DNA of 7,426 bases from an uncultured Bacteroidota bacterium. Its GTDB lineage: Bacteria > Bacteroidota > Rhodothermia > Rhodothermales > UBA10348. The DNA is taken from the NCBI GenBank assembly GCA_937893205.1, contig CALBJU010000126.1:1-7426 (forward strand), written 5' to 3'. Shown piece after piece: positions 1 through 5,842 of the stretch (position 1 is the stretch's first letter; the number at the start of each line of letters is the position of its first letter). The notes under the pieces were generated by a model. It was not told the DNA's origin. It saw only the letters and a list, made by a program, of their open reading frames with translations, and did no database searches. The translations under genes and the position numbers were made by a program.

Positions 1-1
1 C

Positions 2-1036
2 AGCGCCATGGTAGCCACGATTCTCTGGCACATTCCCCAGTACTCGTTGACGGCCAATGGCCTGATAACCCTCGCCGAAGGGATGAACATGAATTGGGAT
101 AATTCCGGCGCCCGCATCGCAATGGGGGTAGTCGTACTGGGCCTGGCGGCATTCATGGTATACGTATACCATTCGGGTGCACGGGGCCTGAAGATTTATG
201 AGAAAATAATCAAGGTGCTGATCTGGCTGATCGTCGCGGCGTTCGCGATTGCGGCCTTCACCGGAGAGCCCATTGCTTGGAAGGAATTATTTAAAGGACT
301 TTTCGGAATCACCTTCATCGCCGAAGGCTTCGAACAAGGTCTCGCCCTAAAGCCTGTGGTGGCCGCGCTGGCAGCTGCCGTCGGGATCAACATGATTTTC
401 CTGTACCCCTATTCGCTGCTGGAACGCCGCTGGAAAAGCGAACACAAGGAACTCGCATATGTCGACTTACTCTCTGGGATGGCGTTTCCGTTCATCCTGG
501 CTACGAGTCTGATGATCATTGCCGTTGCCAAGACCATAGGTCCCGAACCCGGTCTGATTGGCGAAGCTATCCGCGATGTACGCCAGATCATTCCCGTCCT
601 CTCGGCGAGTTTGGGAGACCCGATGGCGCGGTTGATAGTTGGATTCGGGGTAACAGCAATCGGATTTTCGACCATCGTCATGCACATGCTGGCCGCCGGA
701 TTTATCGGCTGCGAAATGTTTGGCCAAAAGCATGAGGGTCGAACCAAGTGGTTGTTCTCTCTACTGCCAGCCATTGGAGTCATCGGCGTGGTCATAAAAT
801 TCCCGATTCCGTTGGCCATTACCGCTTCCACCCTGGCTATGCCGTTGATGCCCATTACTGTCGTGTGTTTCATGATTCTGCTGAACCGGCCGTCGTACAT
901 GGGCAAGGCAATGCCCAGGGGTGGGCGCCGCATTCTGTGGAATGTTTTGATGACCATCGCCATCGTGATCATGACCGGTGCAGCCTATTTTTCCGTCGTG
1001 AACAACTGGGCCGCGCTTCAGGGCCTGCTTTCGTAG
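2..1036 (+). CDS. Nramp-fold (SLC11-like) membrane transporter, 5' end outside the window
   Basis: Integral inner-membrane transporter, partial: the reading frame is open to the left edge, so the ATG at position 8 is probably internal. Residues counted from that ATG show about nine hydrophobic segments (roughly 1-25, 35-55, 68-85, 115-138, 150-175, 205-235, 248-265, 268-292, 308-333), matching TM3-TM11 of the 11-TM Nramp fold. TM1-TM2, with the family's DPGN motif, lie upstream. TM6 gives the best anchor: AVGI (125-128) followed by nine residues ending YPYS (133-136) aligns without gaps to the Nramp pattern AVGI...MPHN. The metal-coordinating Met and the His are therefore both Tyr here, and only the Pro is kept. 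Known Nramps import Mn2+/Fe2+; related proteins lacking the Met include Mg2+ transporters (NRMT). The substrate is undetermined and could be non-metal. The enolase-superfamily gene follows after 35 bp in the same direction, suggesting cotranscription. Confidence 0.78.
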   Translation, partial: SAMVATILWHIPQYSLTANGLITLAEGMNMNWDNSGARIAMGVVVLGLAAFMVYVYHSGARGLKIYEKIIKVLIWLIVAAFAIAAFTGEPIAWKELFKGLFGITFIAEGFEQGLALKPVVAALAAAVGINMIFLYPYSLLERRWKSEHKELAYVDLLSGMAFPFILATSLMIIAVAKTIGPEPGLIGEAIRDVRQIIPVLSASLGDPMARLIVGFGVTAIGFSTIVMHMLAAGFIGCEMFGQKHEGRTKWLFSLLPAIGVIGVVIKFPIPLAITASTLAMPLMPITVVCFMILLNRPSYMGKAMPRGGRRILWNVLMTIAIVIMTGAAYFSVVNNWAALQGLLS

Positions 1037-1071
1037 GCAAAGAACTGTCTTTGGGAAGAAAACTGGTAGAT

Positions 1072-2529
1072 ATGAACGCTGTCAAATTTGTTGATGCCCA
1101 GTTGTACTTACGCAATGCGCACACGCGCATGCCGTTTCGATTTGGGAGTACGCTGCTGCTGGGATGTCCGCAAAATGTCCTCAAGCTGGACGTGGTCATA
1201 GAAGGCGAGGCCGTCACCGGGTACAGTGCCGAATGTCTGATCCCCGGATGGTTTGACAAGCGCCCGCGCGGGTATGAACTGCAGATCCAGGATCAGATCG
1301 CTGCTATCTACCATGCTCGTACGGCTTTTGCCGAGCGCATGAGAGCCCCGCAGCCGTTTTTTCCGACCTGGCTTGAAGTTTATGAGTCGACGAAGGCGTT
1401 CAGCGCCGAAACGGGCATTCCAATGCTCGTATGCAGTTTTGGCTTCAGTATGCTGGAACGTGCCATGTTGGATGCGATCGCCCGTCGTCATCACATGAGT
1501 TTCGGCGAGGCCATCCGCCAGAATGTCTATGGTATCGATCCCGGCGCGGTTCACGCTGAGTTGAGAGGCTTCGAGCCGGCTGAATGGTTGCCCACCGAAT
1601 CCCTCAAGAAAGTCGCTCTGCGGCATACGATCGGGCTGGTGGACCCACTGACCCGAAGCGACGCCCACGAGGGCGATCCCGTTGACGATGGGCTGCCCGA
1701 ATCTCTCGAAGAATATGTCGAGCGCTATGGGTTGCGCTATCTGAAAATCAAGTTGTGTAATGATCTAGAGGCTGATCTCGAGCGGCTGACGAGCATCGCA
1801 GGAATCATGCGGCGCCTCAGGGGTGAGGACTATTCCGTGACGATGGACGGGAATGAGCAGTACAGCACTCCGGCTGAATTGATGGAGTTGTACGAGCGCA
1901 TTCAGTCGACTCCGGCCCTGGAAACGCTCTGGAAAAACACCCTCTCGATGGAGCAGCCCATCAACCGTGCGCAGGCCCTGAATCCGGAACTGAGCGTTGG
2001 TATTCGCGCCCTGGCGGCCTTAAAACCCATTATCATCGATGAATCCGACGCCGCGCTGGACAGCTATCCGCAGGCACTAGCGATGGGGTACACCGGAACC
2101 TCGAGCAAATCCTGCAAGGGAGCCATTAAAAGTATCCTGAACGCGGGGTTGAACTGGCTGCGAAACGGCAAAGGTGAACGCTCAGATTATATCATGACCG
2201 CAGAAGACTTGACGACCGCTGGGATGATTGCTTTGCAGGGCGATCTGGCCCTGGTGGCCACCCTTGGAATCAACCACGTTGAACGCAATGGCCATCACTA
2301 CTATCGCGGACTGAATTATCTGCCCACGAGTGAACAGCTGCGCATTCTGGAAGCCCACCCTGATCTCTACCACGCGTTTTCAGAGGGTGCAGCGGTAAAT
2401 ATTGACTCCGGAGACCTGAACATCACGTCATTGCAGTGCCCGGGATATGGTTTTGCGATCGAACCCGATCTCAGCAGCTATACCCACGCCGACGAGTGGG
2501 AATTCAGCTCTCTCGGAATCGATCAATAG
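1072..2529 (+). CDS. Enolase-superfamily enzyme (mandelate racemase / muconate lactonizing enzyme-like)
   Basis: Predicted cytosolic Mg2+-dependent enzyme that abstracts the proton alpha to a carboxylate (dehydratase, racemase or cycloisomerase); exact substrate unknown. I chose ATG 1072 (485 aa) because the frame upstream overlaps the transporter gene. A purine-rich GGGAAGA at 1053-1059 lies 12 nt upstream, a slightly long spacing, and TTG 1051 is an alternative start. Barrel residues appear in family order: KxK at K225/K227 (strand 2), D259 and N261 (strand 3, DGNEQY), E294 (strand 4, EQP), D323-E324 (strand 5), and K346 in SSKSCKG (strand 6). A Lys on both strands 2 and 6 is the muconate-lactonizing/dipeptide-epimerase arrangement rather than the His-Asp dyad of mandelate racemase. 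The C-terminal part carries GHHYY and PGYGF segments. At 485 residues it is about 100 longer than typical members (370-400), mostly before the barrel Lys pair. It probably shares an operon with the transporter. Confidence 0.85.
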   Translation: MNAVKFVDAQLYLRNAHTRMPFRFGSTLLLGCPQNVLKLDVVIEGEAVTGYSAECLIPGWFDKRPRGYELQIQDQIAAIYHARTAFAERMRAPQPFFPTWLEVYESTKAFSAETGIPMLVCSFGFSMLERAMLDAIARRHHMSFGEAIRQNVYGIDPGAVHAELRGFEPAEWLPTESLKKVALRHTIGLVDPLTRSDAHEGDPVDDGLPESLEEYVERYGLRYLKIKLCNDLEADLERLTSIAGIMRRLRGEDYSVTMDGNEQYSTPAELMELYERIQSTPALETLWKNTLSMEQPINRAQALNPELSVGIRALAALKPIIIDESDAALDSYPQALAMGYTGTSSKSCKGAIKSILNAGLNWLRNGKGERSDYIMTAEDLTTAGMIALQGDLALVATLGINHVERNGHHYYRGLNYLPTSEQLRILEAHPDLYHAFSEGAAVNIDSGDLNITSLQCPGYGFAIEPDLSSYTHADEWEFSSLGIDQ

Positions 2530-2712
2530 CTAATCTTCAAAACCGTCTGTGTATCCGGGGCTATGCACACCTGCTCTTATCACGTCCTGTCGAATGAAGC
2601 GGAGGAGCGTCGCGAGCGCAAGGGACAATTCATTGGGGCGTAGGCCTCGTGTGATCAGCCGAAGGCGAATAAACTCTGCTCTCGGTACAGTAAAAGGTCT
2701 AAATACGGTCCG
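2530..2712 (-). pseudogene. Start-less 60-codon open frame, possible 3' remnant of a displaced gene
   Basis: On the minus strand a frame runs 60 codons from just after an in-frame TAG (2713-2715) to a TAG at 2530-2532. It has no ATG or GTG near its beginning; the first conventional possibility is a TTG 29 codons in. The translation looks protein-like, with an amphipathic Leu/Arg stretch containing RGLRPNELSLALATLLRF and ending GYTDGFED. The overlapping plus-strand frame is Arg/Ser-rich in the way shadows of coding DNA usually are. Its first four codons overlap the end of the hydroxylase gene in another frame. The row 2581-2640 is 62% GC, like the surrounding genes and unlike the hydroxylase. 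It may be the tail of a gene whose front was replaced when the hydroxylase gene arrived, or it may be chance. No family recognised. Confidence 0.25.
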
Positions 2713-3418
2713 CTACATAGCCAATGGTTTCCACCAAGTGATCCAAGGATTCCATGATGTAGTATTTACCCTGGAAGCTATGACGATCATACGATTCACC
2801 GGATACCAGCGCTGCCTTCGTAAATCGAATTTGATTTTCTGGTTTGAACGCCTCAAAAACTTCAGAGGAAGAGTAGAACGTAGAGCCAAAGGCTTTAATC
2901 CCTGAGGATTCCTCGATCAGACCCAGCTCGATGAGCATCCCTCCAATGAAGTCCAGTTCTCTTAGCAAATCTTTTCGATCCGTCTCTATCGCCCTGATGT
3001 AAGTAGTAGCCAGTAATTGGTACATGTCTGAGTATTCCTTTTGAGCAAGGAAGGGTACATGTCCCATGATATCATGCCAGATATCGGGCTCATCACAATA
3101 GTCCAATTCTTCTGGAAGACGGACAAAATTGGTCATCGGCATCTCAAAACGGGCGATCATCTTGTACCAATCAATCTGCTCTAGAATGATCGTCTCGGAC
3201 GTCTGAATAAAGGTGTATCCGGTATAGGGTTTGATGGCAATCGTCAAGTCTTTGGCCAACGGTCTTTTACTTTGATCCATTCCAAGTTTGGAAAACCCTG
3301 AGATCCACAACGTTGAAATAGCATTCAAGGATTGTAGGTTTTGAAAGTGCGTCTCAAACAAGGTTTCCCAATTTTTGTCATCGTTGAGAGGGTCAAACGT
3401 TCTTATCACTTTTTCCAT
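2699..3418 (-). CDS. Pterin-dependent aromatic amino acid hydroxylase (phenylalanine-4-hydroxylase type)
   Basis: Non-heme iron monooxygenase of the phenylalanine/tyrosine/tryptophan hydroxylase family, expected to use O2 and a tetrahydropterin to hydroxylate an aromatic amino acid in the cytosol. The 239 residues form only the catalytic domain, without the ACT regulatory domain of animal enzymes; bacterial relatives are usually about 260-300 residues. The iron-binding facial triad is visible: H115 and H120 in EPDIWHDIMGHVPF, and E164 in LIELGLIEE, followed by IKAFGSTFYSSSE, which matches the family's IKAYGAGLLSSFGE. R100 aligns with the substrate-binding Arg270 of human PAH. Differences: the usual TPEP is CDEP (108-111), the residue after the first His is Asp rather than Glu, and the His-to-Glu spacing is about four residues longer. 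There is no strong Shine-Dalgarno sequence before the ATG. The gene is AT-rich compared with its neighbours and lies 68 bp after the sulfatase. Family call firm; amino acid substrate uncertain. Confidence 0.87.
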   Translation of the reverse strand: MEKVIRTFDPLNDDKNWETLFETHFQNLQSLNAISTLWISGFSKLGMDQSKRPLAKDLTIAIKPYTGYTFIQTSETIILEQIDWYKMIARFEMPMTNFVRLPEELDYCDEPDIWHDIMGHVPFLAQKEYSDMYQLLATTYIRAIETDRKDLLRELDFIGGMLIELGLIEESSGIKAFGSTFYSSSEVFEAFKPENQIRFTKAALVSGESYDRHSFQGKYYIMESLDHLVETIGYVADRI

Positions 3419-3451
3419 GATTCACAAGACTGTGCCTAGGGATTTTCGATG

Positions 3452-3482
3452 TTTATATACAACAGATGCTGGTTAATGGCCA
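3452..3482 (-). promoter_or_regulatory. Possible sigma70-type promoter for the hydroxylase gene
   Basis: In the 68-bp gap upstream of the hydroxylase, the minus strand reads TGGCCA (3482-3477) and then TATAAA (3457-3452), separated by 19 bp; the overlapping TATATA gives a 17-bp spacer. The -10 candidate lies about 33 bp before the ATG. The match to TTGACA is 4 of 6 and the area is generally AT-rich, so this is a weak call. If real, the hydroxylase is expressed independently of the sulfatase operon. Confidence 0.27.
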
Positions 3483-3486
3483 CCTA

Positions 3487-4977
3487 TCAGAGGGAAACCG
3501 TTCCCCTGATTCCGAACTCTTCTTCGAATTGTTGCAGAAGAGAATCACGCGTCATGTACATCTCGTTGGCCAGCTCCTGACGCAGCTCGGCCAGGATATC
3601 CGCATAGTCGGGATCATGGATGAGATTGATCAGGGCATCCGGATCTGTTCCGTACGCGTATAATTCTTCCGGTACTCTGTTCAGAAATAGGTCTACACGT
3701 TCCCCGATGGCGGCATCAGTCCGGCCTACCTCCAGCATTGTGGCCCACGTGGGGCCGCTCATGGATTCCATCGCCACTTTCGTGTGACCATGAAAAGGAT
3801 TGTAGATGTACCCGAATTCCGTGTTCTGGATCGCCCGCATGTGCAAGGGGATTCCGCTGAACGGCGCATTGAATTCCGTGAACACAGACGTACGCCCTCC
3901 CTGCAGGCCTCCAGAGAGTATGGACAGAAAGGAATTGCCGTCCATGCCCGGTACCTGCTCGAGGCCTGCCGCCTCGAGAATCGTGGGCATGTAATCGATC
4001 CCCGAAATGAAGTGCGTGGTGTCTACCACGCCGGGTAGGGTCGAGCCAGGAAACCGCACGATCCAGGGGGTCTTTGTGCTGTTGAGGTATGAATTGGCCT
4101 TGGCAAAAGGGAACGACATGCCGTTGTCACTAAGAAACATCACCAGGGTGTTATCCCGGAAGCCCTGCTCGTCAAGTATCTCAAGAATAGCACCTACAAT
4201 GTCGTCGGCCCGGTGAACGCTGGTGAAGTAAGCTGCCACTTCCTCGCGCACCTGGGGCAGGTCAGGGAGGAAGCCAGGAACTTCAATTTCTTCCGGCGAA
4301 TATTCCCGACTGACGGGGTAGTCAAAAGCCTCCCCTCCATTGCCGTAGAATGGCTTGTGGGGATCATGGGTATTGACCATGAGCCAAAAGGGCCTCTGCT
4401 GGGCGCTGGCCATTTCCAGGAAGCTGGTCACGTACTTCTCGTAGAGCTCGATATCCCGACCATTACCCAGGTCTTCCATTCCGACTCCCGCGCCGGGGTT
4501 GTCTGGATCCGGCCCAAGGTCCCAACCGAAACGAACCTTGGGTTGCAGGTGTCTGGTCTTGCCGATGCCACCATTGAGATATCCCGCCCTTCGAAGGCTT
4601 TCCTGGAGAATCGGGACGTCATCTGCAATCGGATCAAAACCCGGGGCCCCGTTATTGTGGGGAAATCTCCCGGTCATCAGCGTTTGCCGACTTGGCTGGC
4701 AAACTGCAATAGTTACGTGGGCATTGGTAAAACGGATGCCCTCTGAAGCCAGCCTATCAATGTTTGGCGTAATGTTTTCGACATTCGATCCGTAAACGCC
4801 CACGGAAGACCATTCCAGATCGTCAGCGGTGATTAGCAGGAAGTTCAACGGTTCAGCCTCCGGAGCCTCTGGCGAGGCACAGGCGGACAACATGAGGATC
4901 GCGAGACAGATGGCGGCAGCAGAGCGAACTCGGCCTGACGTCTGCCGGGATAGTATTGATCTCAGACTTGACTCCAT
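3487..4977 (-). CDS. Lipoprotein sulfatase, S1 family (heparan N-sulfatase-like)
   Basis: Formylglycine-dependent sulfatase hydrolysing a sulfate ester or sulfamate, probably on a glycan. Start ATG 4977 (496 aa) leaves a proper lipoprotein signal: Arg-rich n-region, hydrophobic AAICLAILML (21-30) and lipobox LSAC with C33. Ala follows the Cys, so outer-membrane anchoring is expected. The longer frame from 5046 would overlap the preceding SDR gene. Active site: D52-D53 (Ca2+), C93 in CQPSR (the CxPSR signature, Cys converted to formylglycine), K140 and H143 in GKTRH, H204 in THDPHKPF, and D284-N285 in SDNG. The segment SDNG...FPFAKANSY resembles SGSH-type N-sulfatases (subfamily S1_8-like), where the motif is SDNG..FP...TNLY. 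The C-terminal sulfatase subdomain carries RVPEELY...DPDALINLIHDP. It is fourth in a minus-strand run, 46 bp after an SDR gene. No formylglycine-generating enzyme is in the window. Substrate is inferred only. Confidence 0.95.
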   Translation of the reverse strand: MESSLRSILSRQTSGRVRSAAAICLAILMLSACASPEAPEAEPLNFLLITADDLEWSSVGVYGSNVENITPNIDRLASEGIRFTNAHVTIAVCQPSRQTLMTGRFPHNNGAPGFDPIADDVPILQESLRRAGYLNGGIGKTRHLQPKVRFGWDLGPDPDNPGAGVGMEDLGNGRDIELYEKYVTSFLEMASAQQRPFWLMVNTHDPHKPFYGNGGEAFDYPVSREYSPEEIEVPGFLPDLPQVREEVAAYFTSVHRADDIVGAILEILDEQGFRDNTLVMFLSDNGMSFPFAKANSYLNSTKTPWIVRFPGSTLPGVVDTTHFISGIDYMPTILEAAGLEQVPGMDGNSFLSILSGGLQGGRTSVFTEFNAPFSGIPLHMRAIQNTEFGYIYNPFHGHTKVAMESMSGPTWATMLEVGRTDAAIGERVDLFLNRVPEELYAYGTDPDALINLIHDPDYADILAELRQELANEMYMTRDSLLQQFEEEFGIRGTVSL

Positions 4978-4989
4978 TTGACACCAGAA

Positions 4990-4996
4990 CTCCTTT
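4990..4996 (-). promoter_or_regulatory. Ribosome binding site deciding the sulfatase start
   Basis: The minus strand reads AAAGGAG at 4996-4990, 12 nt before ATG 4977. This is the only good Shine-Dalgarno match in the gap, and no ATG, GTG or TTG lies in frame between it and 4977. It supports the 4977 start over the longer frame from 5046, although the spacing is slightly long. Confidence 0.55.
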
Positions 4997-5023
4997 AATC
5001 CGACTGAGACTGGGCGTTGCTGC

Positions 5024-5785
5024 TCAGCCTGCAATACCCCCACCATCTACGACCAGCGATTCACCGGTCACGAAGGAGGACTCGTCGGAGGCCAAAAATA
5101 GCACCGCATCCGCAATTTCGTCGGCAGTTCCAACGCGACCGAGCGGTCGGTCCGCAGCCCCAGCGACATATTCCTCCCATGACATGCCTTGCTTGGCTGC
5201 ATCGTCGGGTAGCATAGGCGTCATCACGTCGCCCGGGCATACGCAGTTCACGCGGATTCCCTGAGGGCCGTGATCGATTGCCATGGCCTTGGCCATAATG
5301 ACAAGTCCTCCCTTAGCGGCGCAGTAAGCCGCCGCGTCGGCGCCTCCCAGAATTCCCCAGCCAGAGCTGGTGTGGATGATGGAGCCGCTGCCTTGCTCAA
5401 TCATCGACGGAAGGGTGTATTTCGACATCAAGAACGCGCCTTTCAAGCTGGAATCGATGGTCTCATCCCACTCTTCTTCCGTGCAGTCCGGCACCGACCG
5501 TGGATGAAACACTCCGGCGTTATTGAACAGCACGTCAATCTTACCGAAGCGTTCGAGGGTCCGTTCGACCGCATTGCGACACTCGTCCGCGAAGCGCACA
5601 TCGGAGCGGATGAACAGGGCCTCGCCACCGCTGGCTTCGATCGCCTGGACGACCTCTTGTCCGCGTTCGGTACTGCGCCCGGTGATGGTAACCTTGGCTC
5701 CCTCGCGAACGAAACGCTCAGCGACAGCACGGCCAATTCCTGAAGTCCCTCCGGTGATGAGGGCCACTTTTCCTTCCAGTCTCAT
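5024..5785 (-). CDS. SDR-family oxidoreductase, NADP-type, with Ser at the catalytic Asn position
   Basis: Classical short-chain dehydrogenase/reductase, 253 aa (family about 250), a cytosolic NAD(P)-dependent alcohol/ketone oxidoreductase. Motifs: TGGTSGIG (11-18) for cofactor binding, SDV (61-63) for adenine, NNAG (88-91), S141, Y154 and K158 (YCAAK) for catalysis, then the PG motif at 184-185 and a C-terminal VVDGG. After strand 2 the sequence is TGRS with no Asp, so NADP(H) is likelier than NAD(H). The tetrad Asn that normally precedes LKG is S113 (DSSLKG), which may alter proton relay. AGGAG (5799-5795) lies 9 nt before the ATG, supporting this start. It is third in the minus-strand run, 57 bp after another SDR gene and 46 bp before the sulfatase. 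In this context a sugar or sugar-acid substrate is likely, but the sequence does not show which; distant resemblance to 3-oxoacyl-ACP reductases or glucose dehydrogenases is family-wide. Confidence 0.94.
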   Translation of the reverse strand: MRLEGKVALITGGTSGIGRAVAERFVREGAKVTITGRSTERGQEVVQAIEASGGEALFIRSDVRFADECRNAVERTLERFGKIDVLFNNAGVFHPRSVPDCTEEEWDETIDSSLKGAFLMSKYTLPSMIEQGSGSIIHTSSGWGILGGADAAAYCAAKGGLVIMAKAMAIDHGPQGIRVNCVCPGDVMTPMLPDDAAKQGMSWEEYVAGAADRPLGRVGTADEIADAVLFLASDESSFVTGESLVVDGGGIAG

Positions 5786-5816
5786 GCGTTAACTCTCCTG
5801 TCGATACAGTTGGTGG

Positions 5817-5831
5817 GGCGCATTATGCGCC
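5817..5831. repeat. 15-bp perfect palindrome between the two SDR genes
   Basis: GGCGCAT-T-ATGCGCC has two perfect 7-bp arms around one base. As RNA it can form a 5-bp GC stem with an ATTAT loop. No T-run follows on the minus strand, so it is not a classical intrinsic terminator. It sits 31 bp upstream of the second SDR start and could be an operator or an mRNA processing hairpin. Confidence 0.6.
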
Positions 5832-5842
5832 GGTTTGGCAAG

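Noticed and set aside
409..972. Minus-strand open frame of 187 codons inside the transporter gene
   Set aside because: It is antisense to a clear membrane protein, rich in Met/Ile/Pro/Arg with no recognisable motif; a shadow of the plus-strand gene.
748..1071. Extension of the enolase gene back to ATG 748
   Set aside because: It would overlap the transporter by almost 290 bp, and the extra residues are His/Arg/Ser-rich with no similarity to the enzyme fold; the frame is simply open by chance.
1108..1668. Minus-strand frame of 186 codons inside the enolase gene
   Set aside because: Antisense to conserved enolase-superfamily sequence and without family features.
2530..2698. Intrinsic terminator between the enolase and hydroxylase genes
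   Set aside because: I searched for a GC stem with a T-run. TCGCGA and a few 6-bp arms are present, but no stable stem next to a T-run on either strand.
2549..2905. Plus-strand frame of 118 codons across the convergent junction
   Set aside because: Over half is antisense to the hydroxylase, and the remainder is Arg/Ser-rich; the minus-strand frame there looks more protein-like.
4213..4746. Plus-strand frame of 177 codons inside the sulfatase gene
   Set aside because: Antisense to sulfatase catalytic motifs, no family features.
4978..5046. Longer sulfatase start at 5046
   Set aside because: It would add 23 residues before the signal peptide and overlap the end of the SDR gene; the Shine-Dalgarno and lipoprotein signal fit the 4977 start.
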